Part shown: positions 6,140 through 6,982 of the stretch, piece by piece
How positions within the stretch are numbered: position 1 is the stretch's first letter
Layout of the letters: each line of letters starts with the position of its first letter
The notes under the pieces: model-generated
Database searches by the model: none
What the model was told of the DNA's origin: nothing
The model's input: the letters and a program-made list of their open reading frames with translations, nothing else
Program-made: the position numbers and the translations under genes
Origin: an uncultured Chitinophagaceae bacterium
GTDB taxonomy: Bacteria; Bacteroidota; Bacteroidia; Chitinophagales; Chitinophagaceae
DNA length: 6,982 bases
Assembly (NCBI GenBank): GCA_946885335.1
Contig: CAMPGG010000185.1
Location: forward strand, 1 to 6,982
Direction: 5' to 3'

Positions 6140-6457
6140 TCAGGAAATTATACTGGCAGTTTCTTCTTTTTTCAAATGCTTATCAAAAATAAAAGTGCCA
6201 AATGGCAGGAAGGCTGCAATAAAGGCATAAACCACTTTTTTAAATGGCCAGTTTCTTTGGTCGTAAACAATGATCACGGCAATCATAAATAAAACGAAAA
6301 GCAGGCCATGGATCCAGCCGATAACGGTAACAGCTTCCGGCTTGTCTGCCAGGTATTTTAAAGGCATTGCAATACCAAATAAAACTAAAAGTGAAATTCC
6401 CTCTGCCATCCCGATCAGGCGAAGGCGACCAATAGAACTGCGCATCATTTCCTGCAT
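6140..6457 (-). CDS. DUF3817 domain membrane protein
   Basis: A 105-residue integral membrane protein of the DUF3817 family; its function is not established. Numbering from the ATG at 6457, there are three hydrophobic spans (about 13-31, 42-64, 74-91). They carry the family's recognisable motifs: RLIGMAEGISLLVLFGIAMPLKY (13-35), GWIHGLLFVLF (47-57) and the closing PFGTFIFDKHL (85-95). The protein can be extended eight codons to a TTG at 6481, but that TTG falls inside a perfect TAnnTTTG promoter element (6479-6486), so I chose the ATG at 6457, 21 bases downstream of it. Two more ATGs (6448, 6445) are close by and cannot be excluded. The gene lies 81 bases downstream of the Crp/Fnr gene and 86 bases upstream of the receptor, with apparent promoters on both sides, so it is probably its own unit. 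Confidence 0.86.
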   Translation of the reverse strand: MQEMMRSSIGRLRLIGMAEGISLLVLFGIAMPLKYLADKPEAVTVIGWIHGLLFVLFMIAVIIVYDQRNWPFKKVVYAFIAAFLPFGTFIFDKHLKKEETASIIS

Positions 6458-6478
6458 TGATTCAATTTTTAAATGTTG

Positions 6479-6486
6479 CAAACCTA
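6479..6486 (-). promoter_or_regulatory. -7 promoter element (TAGGTTTG) that decides the DUF3817 start
   Basis: The minus strand reads TAGGTTTG, a perfect TAnnTTTG, with 21 bases between it and the ATG at 6457. Its last three bases are the TTG that would otherwise be taken as an upstream start codon. No clear -33 element was seen. The spacing matches that of the receptor promoter (20 bases). Confidence 0.5.
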
Positions 6487-6538
6487 CAGTGAAAATGATT
6501 TAGAAGTTCTCTTTTAACAAAATTGAAATGAGTTGTTT

Positions 6539-6982
6539 TTATTCAGCTTCTTTTTTTGCTTCACGGGTTCTGATCCGGCTCAATGTTTCCTGTGTCATAG
6601 AAAGATAGGAGGCAATATATTTAAGGGAGATCTGGTTAACCAGTTTTGGTTTTGTTTCAATGAATCGTTTATACTTTTTTTCTGCGGAAGGTATGCGGCT
6701 GATATAAGCTCTTTCTTCAGCAGCGCGGTAAATTTCCTCCAGCATAATCCGGGCAACAATATTTGATTCAGGAAAATGTTTGTACATATAATCAATATGC
6801 TTGTATTCCAGGCCAACCAGTTGGGCAGGTTCTATAACCTGGATGTTTTCTTCTGAAACAATTGGCGGCAAACCCAGTCCGCGAATGGAACTTACCAATT
6901 CATTCTCCCCGGTGATCCAGGTTGTGATCTCCTTATTTTCATCTTTAATAAAACCGCGAACGACGCCTTTTGTCAACAGGTA
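6539..6982 (-). CDS. Crp/Fnr family transcriptional regulator, 5'-partial
   Basis: The C-terminal 147 residues of a Crp/Fnr-type DNA-binding regulator, cut by the right edge of the window. The first visible residues, YLLTKGVVRGFI, are the interior of the cyclic-nucleotide-binding-like beta-roll, so the TTG at 6976 (the Leu before TKG) is not a real start. About 45 N-terminal residues should lie outside, given a usual family length near 190. The rest of the roll (about 8-60) is followed by the dimer helix (about 65-95) and a short helix-turn-helix, IASYLSMTQETLSRIR (123-138), then a charged tail. This compact form is very common in Bacteroidota, and most members have unknown effectors and need not bind cAMP. 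It is followed on the same strand by DUF3817 after 81 bases. Its targets cannot be deduced; control of neighbouring promoters is possible but unproven. Confidence 0.9.
   Translation of the reverse strand, partial: YLLTKGVVRGFIKDENKEITTWITGENELVSSIRGLGLPPIVSEENIQVIEPAQLVGLEYKHIDYMYKHFPESNIVARIMLEEIYRAAEERAYISRIPSAEKKYKRFIETKPKLVNQISLKYIASYLSMTQETLSRIRTREAKKEAE

Noticed and set aside
6482..6538. A terminator between the Crp/Fnr and DUF3817 genes (TTAGAAG/CTTTTAA on the plus strand)
   Set aside because: The arms are weak, AT-rich and mismatched, with no GC-rich stem and no T-run in the right orientation.
6533..6766. A plus-strand ORF opposite the Crp/Fnr gene
   Set aside because: It is antisense to the conserved helix-turn-helix region. 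The Phe/Cys-rich product has no recognisable domain.
6974..6976. TTG at 6976 as the Crp/Fnr start
   Set aside because: It is the leucine in the beta-roll sequence YLLTKGVVRGF. About 45 residues of the domain are missing, so the gene continues past the window.
1..6982. Mobile elements, CRISPR arrays, tRNA or rRNA genes, or a defence system
   Set aside because: No transposase, integrase, regularly spaced repeats, RNA-gene signatures or defence-type domains were seen on either strand.

Overview
The window looks like chromosomal DNA from a member of the Bacteroidota, probably near Chitinophagaceae (inference). The evidence is a TonB-dependent receptor with an N-terminal carboxypeptidase-regulatory-like domain, a DUF6122 protein, a Crp/Fnr regulator of the short Bacteroidota type, moderately AT-rich DNA, starts without Shine-Dalgarno sequences, and several matches to the Bacteroidota -7 promoter element TAnnTTTG. 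There are no tRNA or rRNA genes, CRISPR arrays, insertion sequences or other signs of mobility. No gene-free stretch exceeds about 90 bases once the small gene at 2505-2612 is counted.

Layout. At the left edge is the body of a membrane sensor histidine kinase (plus strand, N-terminus outside the window). It converges, 11 bases away, on a small four-histidine/aspartate membrane protein of the DUF6122 family (minus). A 90-base divergent gap holds the promoter of a SnoaL/NTF2-like protein (plus). That gene's stop codon overlaps the stop of a previously unlisted 35-residue single-span membrane protein (2505-2612, minus). From there to the right edge everything is on the minus strand. Read in the direction of transcription, the order is: Crp/Fnr regulator (N-terminus cut by the window edge), DUF3817 membrane protein, TonB-dependent receptor, PepSY membrane protein, and the 35-residue protein.

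How the genes may work together. The receptor and the PepSY_TM protein are 4 bases apart and form a two-gene unit. This resembles known ferric-siderophore uptake pairs, such as FoxA/FoxB in Pseudomonas and XusA/XusC in Bacteroides: outer-membrane import of an iron chelate, then reduction at the inner membrane. The 35-residue protein may be a third member, or may have its own promoter. An inverted repeat over the receptor's -7 element is a candidate operator, but no recognisable Fur box was seen. The kinase, SnoaL, DUF6122 and DUF3817 genes are probably housekeeping or accessory neighbours rather than parts of the iron unit.

The best candidates for something undescribed are the 35-residue membrane protein and the paired inverted-repeat promoters. 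No clearly new multi-gene system is evident.
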